Virus record (IMG/VR): IMGVR_UViG_3300035670_000363
Span: 1 to 46,859 of that record
DNA from: a virus
Strand: one strand, 5' to 3'
Length of the DNA: 46,859 bases
Both the position numbers and the translations under genes were made by a program. The number at the start of each line of letters is the position of its first letter. The first letter of the stretch is position 1. Shown here in pieces: positions 12,088 to 21,008 of this stretch. The notes under the pieces are model-generated. The model was not told the origin of the DNA, searched no databases, and saw only the letters and a program-made list of their open reading frames with translations.

Positions 12088-14719
12088 GTTCGTAAAGTGC
12101 AATGTCTGTGACGTAGAACGCGAGGCGAACACGCTGGATCAGCTAGGTCGATGCCCGTTTTGCGTTGACGAGGAAATCCCGACTGAAACCGTCAAGAAAT
12201 CGGCAAAAAGACGCACCGTAAAGGCTGTCAAAGCTGTACAGAATCCTGAGCCGGAACCTTCGCCGTCAGAATCTGTACAGATCACTCCAACGGTCATCCC
12301 TTACGAACCCCCTGTCTACACCCCCGCATCGTCACCTGAGCAGGAACTGGCGCTACGGGTGCTGTGTCGTCGCCGCCTCCTGCCCTTCATACAGCGTTTC
12401 AGACCGAAATACCTCCCCGGTTGGGTGCATGAGGACATCTGTCGGCGTCTGGAACGCTTCAAGGCGGCTGTAGAGCGCGGGGAAAGCCCTCGGATGCTCC
12501 TGATGTGTCCTCCACGGATGGGAAAGTCGGAAATCGGGTCACGGCACTTCGCTCCGTGGGTCTTGGGTGACCATCCTGACTGGGAAATCATCGCCGCAAG
12601 CCACACTTCCAGCCTAACCCTGTCCTTCAGCCGCTACGTGCGCGATCTGATGCGTGATCCGGCCTACCATGTGGTGTTTCCAGAGGCTCGTTTAGACCCT
12701 TCCAGCCAGTCCATCGAGAACTGGAACACGACCAAGGGTGGTGGCTACCTCGCGGCGGGTGTCGGAACCGGTATTACGGGTCGCGGGGCGCACATTCTGC
12801 TGCTGGACGACCTTGTGAAGGACATTGAGGCGGCAGACTCAGCCACGATCAAGGACAACACATGGGAATGGTACGGTTCAACCGCCTACACCCGTCTTGC
12901 TCCCGGTGGTGGTGTGCTGGGAATCATGTGTATGACTGGCGACACCCCTGTTCTGATGGCTGATGGTACCAACCGTAGGCTTGACACTCTCGCACCATCT
13001 GACTCAATCGCAACGTATGCGAAAGGTCGCTTGATAGCCACAACCGTTGCGGCTGTAAAGAAAAGTGGTCGGGATTCAGTCTTCAAAATGACGATGAAAT
13101 CTGGTAGAGTCGTCAGAGCGAATCAGAGACACCCGTTTCTGACTGTCTCACCGGATGGAGAACTCTCATGGAAGCGCTTGCGACAGTTGAGTACAGCGAC
13201 AAGAATCGTAACCGTAAAGGGCAATGGGGGAAGTGGCGGGGAGTTACGTGTTCGGCAGAAGGGTGTGAAAAGCCGGCTAAATGTCGAGGACTTTGCGACA
13301 GCCACTACGGGCGGGAAAGATGGAAGTCCGGTCATCGGGCAAAAAGCGATCTGGACGCTCAACGTAGACGAAACGCAAGACTCAAGCATCGCTACGGGAT
13401 CACGTCAGACGATTACGACGCTATGTACGAAGCTCAAAAAGGGTGTTGTGCAATTTGCGGAAAACATGCGGAAGCGGGTAACTCACCTGCTCACTGGAAA
13501 AACAAACTCGCAGTTGACCATTGCCACGACACTGGAAAAGTCAGAGGGTTACTTTGCAACGACTGCAATGCTGGAATTGGACACCTTGCCACTGAGTCAG
13601 TGGCACTTGCCGCCGCAAAATATCTCAGACTTCACGTTGGACGAAATCGTAAGCATCGAACCTGACGGGGAAGAAGACGTTTTTGATGTTCAGGTGGATC
13701 ACACTGAGAATTTCATAGCGAACGGGTTGGTAAGTCACAATACGTGGTGGTCGGAAGATGACTGGGCGGGGCGCATCCAGAGCGTCATGGAGTCCGGTGA
13801 GGGTGATGTCTTCGAGGTGGTGCGGTATCCGGCAATTAACGAGGATGGTGACGAATACATCCTGCTCAAGGAACCGAACCAGCCCATCGTTCAAATCCTC
13901 CCCGGTGACACTCCACCCCCCAGTGATGAGGCGAGACTCACACGACCGCACAACACGGCGGTGCATCCCGCACGCTACGACACGGAAGCAATGCTCCGTA
14001 TCAAGCGGAATCTGATCGCAACCGGTCAGAAGCGTGTATGGCAGTCACTCTACCAGCAGAACCCCATACCGGACGACGGTTTGTTCTTCACGAAGGAAAT
14101 GTTCCGGCACTACGCCACACCTCCGCACCCGACGCAGGTGAAGTATTACCAAGCGTGGGACTTTGCAATCTCCGAAGGAAAAGAATCGGACTTCACGGTG
14201 GGCGTGTGCATCGCCCACGATGCGAAGGACAACATCTACGTCTTGGATGTGCGCCGGTTCCGCTCTGATGATTCGATCATGATCGTCGACACGATCCTTG
14301 ACTACTACGTCGAGTACAACGCGCTGCCAGTCCTCGGTGTTGAAGATGGTCAGATATGGAAGGCGATGCAAGCATTCTTCGAACGCCGCTGTGCAGAGCG
14401 CCGGATTTATCCATCCTTCGAGATTCTGAAGCCTCTGACGGACAAGATGGTTCGTGCAGCACCCTTGCGCGGTCGGATGCAGATGAAGAAGGTCTGGTTC
14501 GACCCGAAAGCACCTTGGTACACCGCTCTCTACAACGAGCTTACCCGTTTCCCTGCCGGTAAGAACGATGACCAAGTGGACGCACTCTCTTGGGCTATCA
14601 GACTGTCTCTGATGTACGAGAAGCCGAAGGAACCAGACCGGACTCCGAAGTTCAAGAGTTGGAAAGACAAACTCCCCGGACTGTCACAGTCTGGATCACT
14701 TTCTCACATGGCGGCTTAG
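12074..14719 (+). CDS. terL: Terminase large subunit precursor with intein
   Basis: An 881-residue precursor; removing residues 286-556 leaves a 610-residue packaging ATPase/nuclease. It starts at GTG with GGGGAG upstream. An N-terminal CNVC...CPFC zinc ribbon (about residues 9-34) is unusual for terminases. The ATPase has Walker A CPPRMGKS (145-152) and Walker B ILLLDD (241-246). The coupling motif is reconstituted as IM-TWWSEDDWAGR after splicing. The nuclease has AWDFAISEGKESDFTVG (Asp 696), a VEDG acidic motif and DDQVDALSW (Asp 836), the three RNase H-like acidic positions. It moves phage DNA into the procapsid through the portal and cuts it. Without splicing the ATPase would be interrupted, so activity should depend on intein excision. 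Confidence 0.93.
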   Translation: MSTTEFVKCNVCDVEREANTLDQLGRCPFCVDEEIPTETVKKSAKRRTVKAVKAVQNPEPEPSPSESVQITPTVIPYEPPVYTPASSPEQELALRVLCRRRLLPFIQRFRPKYLPGWVHEDICRRLERFKAAVERGESPRMLLMCPPRMGKSEIGSRHFAPWVLGDHPDWEIIAASHTSSLTLSFSRYVRDLMRDPAYHVVFPEARLDPSSQSIENWNTTKGGGYLAAGVGTGITGRGAHILLLDDLVKDIEAADSATIKDNTWEWYGSTAYTRLAPGGGVLGIMCMTGDTPVLMADGTNRRLDTLAPSDSIATYAKGRLIATTVAAVKKSGRDSVFKMTMKSGRVVRANQRHPFLTVSPDGELSWKRLRQLSTATRIVTVKGNGGSGGELRVRQKGVKSRLNVEDFATATTGGKDGSPVIGQKAIWTLNVDETQDSSIATGSRQTITTLCTKLKKGVVQFAENMRKRVTHLLTGKTNSQLTIATTLEKSEGYFATTAMLELDTLPLSQWHLPPQNISDFTLDEIVSIEPDGEEDVFDVQVDHTENFIANGLVSHNTWWSEDDWAGRIQSVMESGEGDVFEVVRYPAINEDGDEYILLKEPNQPIVQILPGDTPPPSDEARLTRPHNTAVHPARYDTEAMLRIKRNLIATGQKRVWQSLYQQNPIPDDGLFFTKEMFRHYATPPHPTQVKYYQAWDFAISEGKESDFTVGVCIAHDAKDNIYVLDVRRFRSDDSIMIVDTILDYYVEYNALPVLGVEDGQIWKAMQAFFERRCAERRIYPSFEILKPLTDKMVRAAPLRGRMQMKKVWFDPKAPWYTALYNELTRFPAGKNDDQVDALSWAIRLSLMYEKPKEPDRTPKFKSWKDKLPGLSQSGSLSHMAA
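13157..13160 (+). promoter_or_regulatory. Internal ribosome-binding site for nested HNH gene
   Basis: GGAG lies 7 nt before the ATG at 13168, inside the intein coding sequence. It is well placed for independent translation of the out-of-frame endonuclease from terL mRNA. Confidence 0.65.
13168..13665 (+). CDS. Endonuclease VII-like HNH homing endonuclease nested in the intein
   Basis: A complete 165-residue gene lying wholly inside the intein but read in the frame one nucleotide upstream of the terL frame. An N-terminal zinc-binding segment (CSAEGCEKPAKCRGLCDSHY) is followed by a His-Me endonuclease core of the recombination endonuclease VII type. The core has GCCAICG, then VDHCHDTGKVRGLLCNDCN and AGIGHL, with the catalytic DH and four zinc cysteines intact. 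The segment YGITSDDYDAMYEAQKGCC is typical of this family. It has its own GGAG site. It probably cuts intein-free terL to promote homing. The preserved motifs show selection on this frame, while the terL frame is kept open across the same DNA. Confidence 0.9.
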   Translation: MEALATVEYSDKNRNRKGQWGKWRGVTCSAEGCEKPAKCRGLCDSHYGRERWKSGHRAKSDLDAQRRRNARLKHRYGITSDDYDAMYEAQKGCCAICGKHAEAGNSPAHWKNKLAVDHCHDTGKVRGLLCNDCNAGIGHLATESVALAAAKYLRLHVGRNRKHRT

Positions 14720-14721
14720 AA

Positions 14722-17352
14722 ATGATCGTACAGATAATTGCGACGACAAAGAAATATATTAAGGTCGCTGAGAAGGTGAACTCACTGACGAAGACGATGC
14801 CTGTAGGTAACAAGGTATACATCGTCGACGGTGAGGTGGTGATAGTCAAGGTTTACGGGAAATTCGATAAACCTACGGATAAGGAGCAGACCCCTTATCT
14901 CAAGCGCATCATCGTCGTCCCGTTTCCTGAAGCGTGGTGCGTACCTTGCTCACTGCCCAGAACGCAAGTGGCGTTCGTGCCGGACTATCGTTATGACAGT
15001 GTTTCTCGTGAGGGGAACTTCATCACCACAGACTTGCCTGTCCCATATGGTCTTTATCCGGCAGACAAGAGGAACTTCCAGAACGGCTATACACGGGAAG
15101 GGATTTCGGAAGAAAGTGGGGCTTACGTCGGGTATCCGGTTTACGATCCGAAGATTCTGGAAGAGAAAGGTAAGGAGTCTTACAAGTTTTGGGCTGGACT
15201 CCACGAGGGTCTTTTGACGACACTCTATCACTCGCTTTTTCCATTCACAGATTACGAAAAAGGGTTCTACTCGCAGTACATAAAAGGAATGCGAGCCGGT
15301 TGGTGGGGACCTGACGGAACACCTGTGGCGTGGAATTCCCAAACGGTATTTGCGAAATATCCACAAAAGGTCGACGGGGTGGATCGCGCCCTCACCGACC
15401 CGTTCCCGGCACGACATCGCAGGCATCAGTATTTCATGAACCGTGATGACCACAAGCACACGATGTGTGTCATGGTCGGAGGTAAGATTCATCAGGTGCC
15501 GGGGCTTGAAGGGACGGATGCGTTCATACAGGCGGCGTGTTACTACGACTATGAAGCAATGGTGAATGGGGAACCGAAAACGATCAGAGTGCTTCGCACA
15601 CTGATCGCATACGGCACAGAGATTCCCATGACTGGTTACATCGTGTGGCAGTATTTCATCCAAGACCAGTCCATCACACCGGAGTACCCCGTTGGGAGCG
15701 GCTACATGCTCTCAACTCCCCAGTTGTTCAACATGCACGTGTCTTGGTCTGGGTTTGACCGTACGGGAAGCGTCCTCTACCGTGCGAAGTATGGTGACAC
15801 CTACATTTACAACGGTATCCCGACGAAGATTCAGGATAACGAGAAGCTCGTCAGGGTTCAGATAAACAAGGTGACAACCCCTTATCCACAGTTGTCCCTA
15901 TCAGTTGTTGAGTCGGAGGTGACCCCTCCGTGGATGGCGACGACATCGGAGTCGAACCCTGAGTGGGAAAGGTTCCGCGAGGTTGAAGACACCGTGGAAC
16001 AGGTGGATTCAGAACCATCGTTCAGTTACCAGACATTCACGATCACCCACAAGTATTACTTGGCAACGATTGTCGATGGTCAGACCGTATTGGACGAGAT
16101 CGAGAACAGAACTTCGTCATCTGAGGTGACACACCTCACCCAGACAGACACCTCTTACACGCTAGGTGGTCACATCTTGGAACGCCTGACAGTGGTGTCA
16201 GGTAAGGTGATATCCATGTGGTTCGACAAGACAAATACTCTACAGGCGGCTTGGGAGAAGCGCACTGAGGCTATCGAGAAATACACCACTGTCACGGGTA
16301 GTGGGAACGCGCAGGTAAAACATGAGTACGATGTGTCGAATTACGGTCGGGATGTGGAGGGGTGGATTTTCGGCTACGACAAGGAGGACTTGCTCGGTGT
16401 CCCCTACGTTGCACGATCCTATACGAACAGTTACTCGACCCGCAGTGACTCGCAGACAACGACACGGGACTTCAAGATCGAGTTTGAAACGTCCACAGGT
16501 AAGAAGTGGACGGTGTTTGAGGACGATGTGCAATGGACATCTCTCACCATAAACGACACCCAGCAAACTGTGGACAACCACATTACGCGGGATTATGTCC
16601 AGACAACCTACGACAAGAAGTTCGAAGTGGTTGCGAGATACGACTACGACCACAACGAAGAATTCTTGGCGTGGGATGTGAGCAGTTTCACCCGCTCACT
16701 GGAGAAAGTGGGAATCAGGGATTTGGATCAGACCGTCACTACATACCGGGCATACCCGACACACGGTGAGTTGGGTCGTCCACCTGCATATGCGTGGTAT
16801 ACACTCGCTGTAGGGAACTTTAACCCTGAAGTGATTGCGGAAACGGTGTCGAACCTGACAGAGTTGGACGTTCGCAAGGCTGGGTTTGGTGACAACGGGA
16901 CTCTTTTTATCGACTATGAGCACACAGCCGGTGATACTGCGGATACCCAACAAGAACGTCAGGTTCATATGGACATGATGGATGCAATGGGTGTCACCCC
17001 ATCGGTTACACCCCCTCTTTCACCTTACGAGGTGTTTCCGAACCCATTGCCTATCCGTGGACCGGCATTCGTCCCGATCCATCTGGAGCAGCACATTTTT
17101 GCATTGGGGCGGGATTACATCTACTTCTTCACAGGGGATGTGTTGAAGTTGCCAAGTGTTCCACCCCTAAGACCTGCTGATGGGGGGAATCCTCGCAAGG
17201 GTTATTACAAAACCGACGCTCTTGGTGGGACTCTTCAGCCAGAATTGGACATATCGATGGGTCAGGCGGCTTTCACCGGTGACACCTATGAGATGAGTTA
17301 TCTGGTTTCAAGACATGAACTTACGATGAAATACCCCATGAACGGGTATTAA
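14722..17352 (+). CDS. Large unknown protein between terminase and portal
   Basis: An 876-residue protein starting MIVQIIATTKKYIKVAE, 2 nt after the terL stop. The frame is open 44 codons further upstream, but that would overlap terL. It is rich in Tyr, Thr and Asp, with many alternating beta-like stretches and few hydrophobic helices, suggesting a beta-structured or repetitive virion protein. I see no catalytic or membrane motif and do not recognise a family. Its position in the packaging/head block and its size suggest a structural or head-associated role. It has no obvious Shine-Dalgarno sequence, so it is probably translated by coupling with terL. Confidence 0.7.
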   Translation: MIVQIIATTKKYIKVAEKVNSLTKTMPVGNKVYIVDGEVVIVKVYGKFDKPTDKEQTPYLKRIIVVPFPEAWCVPCSLPRTQVAFVPDYRYDSVSREGNFITTDLPVPYGLYPADKRNFQNGYTREGISEESGAYVGYPVYDPKILEEKGKESYKFWAGLHEGLLTTLYHSLFPFTDYEKGFYSQYIKGMRAGWWGPDGTPVAWNSQTVFAKYPQKVDGVDRALTDPFPARHRRHQYFMNRDDHKHTMCVMVGGKIHQVPGLEGTDAFIQAACYYDYEAMVNGEPKTIRVLRTLIAYGTEIPMTGYIVWQYFIQDQSITPEYPVGSGYMLSTPQLFNMHVSWSGFDRTGSVLYRAKYGDTYIYNGIPTKIQDNEKLVRVQINKVTTPYPQLSLSVVESEVTPPWMATTSESNPEWERFREVEDTVEQVDSEPSFSYQTFTITHKYYLATIVDGQTVLDEIENRTSSSEVTHLTQTDTSYTLGGHILERLTVVSGKVISMWFDKTNTLQAAWEKRTEAIEKYTTVTGSGNAQVKHEYDVSNYGRDVEGWIFGYDKEDLLGVPYVARSYTNSYSTRSDSQTTTRDFKIEFETSTGKKWTVFEDDVQWTSLTINDTQQTVDNHITRDYVQTTYDKKFEVVARYDYDHNEEFLAWDVSSFTRSLEKVGIRDLDQTVTTYRAYPTHGELGRPPAYAWYTLAVGNFNPEVIAETVSNLTELDVRKAGFGDNGTLFIDYEHTAGDTADTQQERQVHMDMMDAMGVTPSVTPPLSPYEVFPNPLPIRGPAFVPIHLEQHIFALGRDYIYFFTGDVLKLPSVPPLRPADGGNPRKGYYKTDALGGTLQPELDISMGQAAFTGDTYEMSYLVSRHELTMKYPMNGY

Positions 17353-17363
17353 CTCTCTGATAC
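17349..17363 (+). promoter_or_regulatory. Candidate promoter motif before portal gene
   Basis: TTAACTCTCTGATAC differs by one base from TTAACTCTCTGACAC before the capsid gene, and lies 30-44 nt before the portal ATG. A second AACTCTGACA follows at about 17373. Repetition at operon starts is the evidence for a regulatory role. Confidence 0.45.
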
Positions 17364-17392
17364 AATCCGCCGAACTCTGACAGGACACCGCT

Positions 17393-19534
17393 ATGCCTAT
17401 CGATCCAATCAAAGCGAAAGAACAGTGGCAGAGATACGAATACTGCCGCGACAACGGGCATCATGACTTCATTCTGAAGGCTGATAAATGTGAAGATTTC
17501 TTCGCTGGTTTGCAATGGAAACCCGAAGACCTTGAACTGCTGAAATCCCAGCGCCGCCCTGCGCTGACGATCAACAAGATCATCTCCACGATTGGTACGA
17601 TCCTCGGTGAGCAGATTCAAAACCGGGCAGAAGTCCTGTTCCGTCCAAAGAACGGTTCACCGGCAGAGATTGCGGAAGCTCTGACGAAGGTCTGGATGTA
17701 TATCGCCCAAGAGAACCAGCTTCCTTGGGTTCGCTCTGATGTGTTCTGCGACGGTATTGTCAGATCACGCGGCTTCTACGATGTCCGAATGAAGTTCGAC
17801 GACTCCATGCAGGGTGAAGTCGAGATCGCCATGCTGAACAGCAAGAACGTGGTCATTGACTGCGACGGTGAGGAGTACGATCCTGACAAGTGGAACGACA
17901 TCTACATTACGAAGTGGATGAACGGGCAGGACATCTCTGTCCTCTACAACGAGGAAGATGCGAAATACCTCGCTGAGAACGTGTCTGCACAGACATTCGG
18001 TCTTGACTCCATTGAATCCCGGCGCGACAGCTTTGCTGGGAAGAAACGCCTGATCGGGAACTACAACACGGAAGACCTCGACATGGTGACGCGGAAGATT
18101 CGCGTCTTGGAGCGTCAGTATCGGAAGCTGGACAAGCAGTTGCACTTCGTGGACATCCAGACTGGTGACATGCGCCCTGTGCCGAATGACTGGGATCGGA
18201 ACCGCATCGCTGCACTGATCGAGAAGGCTGCTGGGCGCATCAGCACCACGAAGAAGCTGGTCAAGCGCATCCGGTGGTGCGTCACGGCAGATAACCTTGT
18301 TCTCCACGACGAGTGGTCGCCCTACAAGCACTTCACACCTGTCCCGTACTTCCCCTACTTCCGCTACGGGAACACTATCGGGATCGTGGAGAACCTGCTT
18401 GGACCACAGGAAATCCTGAACAAGGCGTCGAGCCAAGAGCTTCATGTGATCAACACGACGGCGAATAGCGGTTGGGTGGTCGAAGCTGGTTCCATCGTGA
18501 ACATGAGTATCGAAGAGCTTGAGGCGAAGGGTGCTCAGACCGGTCTGGTGCTTGAGTATGCCAAGGGTGCCGACGCACCGGTGAAGATCACGCCGAACCA
18601 GACCCCCACAGGTCTGGATCGTGTCACCTACAAGGCTGAAGAGCACATCAAGACTATCAGCAACGTCAGTGACTCCATGCAAGGCTTCGACCGTGAGGAT
18701 GTCGCTGCGAAAGCCATTGCCTATAAGCAGCAGCGCGGTAGCGTGAACCTGACGAAGGTGTTGGACAATCTTGAGCGCACGGATTACATCCTAGCGCGGA
18801 ACGTCCTTGACCTGATCCAGAACTTCTACACGGAGCCGCGCATCCTGAACATCACTCACGAAGACCTGACCCGTGAGCCGGAACAGATCGAAGTGAACCA
18901 GCCTGATCCGGTCACCGGGGCGATTGTGAATGACCTGATGCTTGGTGAGTACAACATCACGATCACCAGCACCCCGTATCGCTCGTCTATCGAAGACTCT
19001 CAGTTCGAACAGGCACGCGCTCTAAGAGAGATTGGCGTACCGATACCGGACAACATCCTGATCGAGAACTCCCGTCTGATGCGCCGCGCAGAGATCGTCA
19101 AGCAGATGGCTGGCGACAAGGAGTCACCGGAGGCACAGGCGGCAGCGCAGCTTGAACAGCGTGCCAAGGAAGCGGAAGTCGCTGGTATGGAGGCAGATGC
19201 TCAGCTTAAGGGAGCGCAAGCGGCGAAGACTGCGGCGGAAGCCCAAGGCGGCGGTCAGGCAGAGCTTCAGAAGATGGCAGCAGAGCTTCAGATGGAACAG
19301 CAGAAGATGAACGCTGAGCTTGAGAAGAAGTACGCCGAGATGCAAATGAAGATGGAAGAGATGGCGGCGAAGCTCCAGATGCAGCGCGAGGAGCATCAGC
19401 AGAACCTCGCTATCAAGCAGGAAGAGGCGGCACAGAACGCTCAGATTCGTGAGCAGGATGCTGCCATGAAGCGTGCTCAGATGCTCCGTCAGTCGGCAGA
19501 GCAAGGGTCTGAACCGAGTAATCCAACCGCATAA
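17393..19534 (+). CDS. Portal protein, P22-like
   Basis: A 713-residue portal, the dodecameric ring through which DNA enters and leaves the head. The N-terminal region (ADKCEDFFAGLQWKPEDLE, then RRPALTINKIISTIGTILGEQ) and the following NRAEVLFRP and DGIVRSRGFYDV segments match the P22-type portal family. The C-terminal 170 residues are a long Ala/Glu/Gln/Met-rich helix (QKMAAELQMEQQKMNAEL and similar), consistent with an extended barrel or coiled coil; this part is longer and more repetitive than I would expect. AGGA precedes the ATG. It is followed by a small protein and the scaffold gene, the usual head-assembly order. Confidence 0.88.
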   Translation: MPIDPIKAKEQWQRYEYCRDNGHHDFILKADKCEDFFAGLQWKPEDLELLKSQRRPALTINKIISTIGTILGEQIQNRAEVLFRPKNGSPAEIAEALTKVWMYIAQENQLPWVRSDVFCDGIVRSRGFYDVRMKFDDSMQGEVEIAMLNSKNVVIDCDGEEYDPDKWNDIYITKWMNGQDISVLYNEEDAKYLAENVSAQTFGLDSIESRRDSFAGKKRLIGNYNTEDLDMVTRKIRVLERQYRKLDKQLHFVDIQTGDMRPVPNDWDRNRIAALIEKAAGRISTTKKLVKRIRWCVTADNLVLHDEWSPYKHFTPVPYFPYFRYGNTIGIVENLLGPQEILNKASSQELHVINTTANSGWVVEAGSIVNMSIEELEAKGAQTGLVLEYAKGADAPVKITPNQTPTGLDRVTYKAEEHIKTISNVSDSMQGFDREDVAAKAIAYKQQRGSVNLTKVLDNLERTDYILARNVLDLIQNFYTEPRILNITHEDLTREPEQIEVNQPDPVTGAIVNDLMLGEYNITITSTPYRSSIEDSQFEQARALREIGVPIPDNILIENSRLMRRAEIVKQMAGDKESPEAQAAAQLEQRAKEAEVAGMEADAQLKGAQAAKTAAEAQGGGQAELQKMAAELQMEQQKMNAELEKKYAEMQMKMEEMAAKLQMQREEHQQNLAIKQEEAAQNAQIREQDAAMKRAQMLRQSAEQGSEPSNPTA

Positions 19535-19545
19535 GGAGTTTGAAG

Positions 19546-19773
19546 ATGGATTTGAAGAAAAGAAACCAGACTTTACGCGATGCCGCTGGTATGGGTGCAA
19601 GTACTGATGGTGAAAGTGAGCCGAGTGCAGTGAGTAAGTTTCTTGACAGTGCTAAGGCTGGTATGAAGACAGTAACTGACCCGAAGCGTGGGGACGGCGG
19701 CATGGCTGATGCGGTGGAAGGTGCGGGGTCGGCAATAAAGCGCATTGGTAAGAAGTTGGGGGTAATGAAGTAA
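19546..19773 (+). CDS. Small protein between portal and scaffold
   Basis: A 75-residue, Gly/Lys-rich protein (MDLKKRNQTLRDAAGMG at the start, AIKRIGKKLGVMK at the end). AAGGAG lies 7 nt before this ATG; a TTG two codons earlier is the only longer alternative. It probably has a head-assembly role by position. No family recognised. Confidence 0.7.
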   Translation: MDLKKRNQTLRDAAGMGASTDGESEPSAVSKFLDSAKAGMKTVTDPKRGDGGMADAVEGAGSAIKRIGKKLGVMK

Positions 19774-19802
19774 GTTCGTAGTTCAACCAAAGGAGAAGCG
19801 CG

Positions 19803-20768
19803 ATGTTTAAGCACGGGTATGTATTGATGGCTGAAGAAGGTGAAGGTTCAACTGGTGGTAGTGCCGTGGATCGTGGTGATAATTTAGAGGACACTCTGAC
19901 ACCATCGGACAAGAGTGAAGACACCTCTGACGAAGACCTGAAAGAGGTTCTCAAAGACGATGAAGCTGACGAAAAGCCCCGTGATGCCAGCGGGAAGTTC
20001 ACCAAGAAGGACAAGGAAGGTGAACCGTCTGTTCCGAAGCACCGCTTCGATGAAGCGATTGCCAAGGAACGCGAAGCTCGTGAGGCGGCAGAGCGCCGCG
20101 CCCAAGAGCTTGCTGCGAAAGTAAAGCAGGAGGAGCGCAACGTCGACGTAGAGAAGCTTGAGACTGAAATTGAGAAGCTCGAAAAGGATCACGCTCGTCT
20201 ACTGCTCGACGGTGAGCATGAGAAGGCTGCTGCGGTGATGAAGCAGATTCGCCACGGTGAGCGTCTGATTGCGAAGCTGGAGTCCGATGAGAAGACCACC
20301 CGCGCCACCCAACAAGCGGTTGAACAGGTTCGCATGGACGCTGCTATCGCCAGTCTGGAAGCCACCTACCCTGCGTTGAATCAGGACTCCGAGTCGTATG
20401 ACCAAGACCTCGTTGACCTTGTTCTGGCAGAGCAGCGCCGCTTGATCCAAGTCGAAGGTGTCAGCCCCGCTGCCGCCTTGACAAAGGCGGGTAGCAAGAT
20501 CATGAAGAAGTTCGCACCGGCTGAAGACGCCCCTGCCAAGAAGGGTCTGGAAGCTGCGAAGAACGGTGAAGACCGGAAGTCCAAGCAGGTTGAAAAGAAC
20601 CTTGACACGGATCGCCGTCAGCCTCCGAGCATGAAGGACTCCGGTATCGACTCTGACAAGGCCGGTGTCAAGGGAGACAAGATCGATGTGACGAAGCTGT
20701 CGCGGGAGGAGTTCGCTGCTCTACCTGCGGCAACCCGTGAGCGTCTGCGTGGAGATATGGTGGCATGA
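19803..20768 (+). CDS. Scaffolding protein
   Basis: A 321-residue highly charged protein. An acidic, disordered N-terminus (EDTSDEDLKEVLKDDEADE) is followed by a long coiled coil (FDEAIAKEREAREAAERRAQ onward, with LETEIEKLEKDHARLLLDG). A basic linker and a short helical C-terminus (VTKLSREEFAALPAATRERL) complete it. This composition and its place between portal and capsid genes are typical of phage scaffolds, which guide coat assembly and then leave. AAAGGAG precedes the ATG. Assigned by architecture, not by a sequence signature. Confidence 0.82.
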   Translation: MFKHGYVLMAEEGEGSTGGSAVDRGDNLEDTLTPSDKSEDTSDEDLKEVLKDDEADEKPRDASGKFTKKDKEGEPSVPKHRFDEAIAKEREAREAAERRAQELAAKVKQEERNVDVEKLETEIEKLEKDHARLLLDGEHEKAAAVMKQIRHGERLIAKLESDEKTTRATQQAVEQVRMDAAIASLEATYPALNQDSESYDQDLVDLVLAEQRRLIQVEGVSPAAALTKAGSKIMKKFAPAEDAPAKKGLEAAKNGEDRKSKQVEKNLDTDRRQPPSMKDSGIDSDKAGVKGDKIDVTKLSREEFAALPAATRERLRGDMVA

Positions 20769-20992
20769 GCAACGATCCTTGGAAGCACCGTAGTTCTGGA
20801 ATGCGTTGCGCGACTTGCATGTGGTTTGTCGCTAAAGCGTTGCCGAATACTGCAATCAATACGGACAAGACTGCTGACAAACCTCGCGTGTTGGGTCGCT
20901 GCCGTCGCCATGCACCAACAATGAATGGCTACCCCGCTGTTTTTGAGGATGACTGGTGCGGCGATCACAAACTGGATGAAACGAAACTCTGA
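20765..20992 (+). CDS. Small cysteine-rich phage protein
   Basis: A 75-residue protein with MRCATCMWFV, then GRCRRHAPT and DDWCGDHKLDE. Two CxxC/CxxxH-like pairs suggest a zinc site. Proteins of this pattern are common beside phage head genes but have no known role. It overlaps the scaffold stop by ATGA. Confidence 0.78.
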   Translation: MSNDPWKHRSSGMRCATCMWFVAKALPNTAINTDKTADKPRVLGRCRRHAPTMNGYPAVFEDDWCGDHKLDETKL

Positions 20993-21008
20993 AGGGAGGT
21001 GATCCAAA

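Larger units (their letters stand above)
12929..13741 (+). mobile_element. Intein in terminase large subunit
   Basis: A 271-residue intein (precursor residues 286-556). Block A is CMTGDTPVLMADG with the catalytic Cys 286. Block B is RANQRHPFLTV with His 353, but the usual Thr of T-x-x-H is replaced by Asn. Block F is VFDVQVDHTENFIANG and block G is LVSHN with terminal Asn 556, followed by Thr as the first C-extein residue. All residues needed for protein splicing are visible. The insertion site splits the conserved IMTxW motif, a typical choice for inteins. In the terL frame the roughly 150 residues between blocks B and F show no endonuclease motif. Instead that DNA encodes an HNH endonuclease in another frame. 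Confidence 0.92.
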
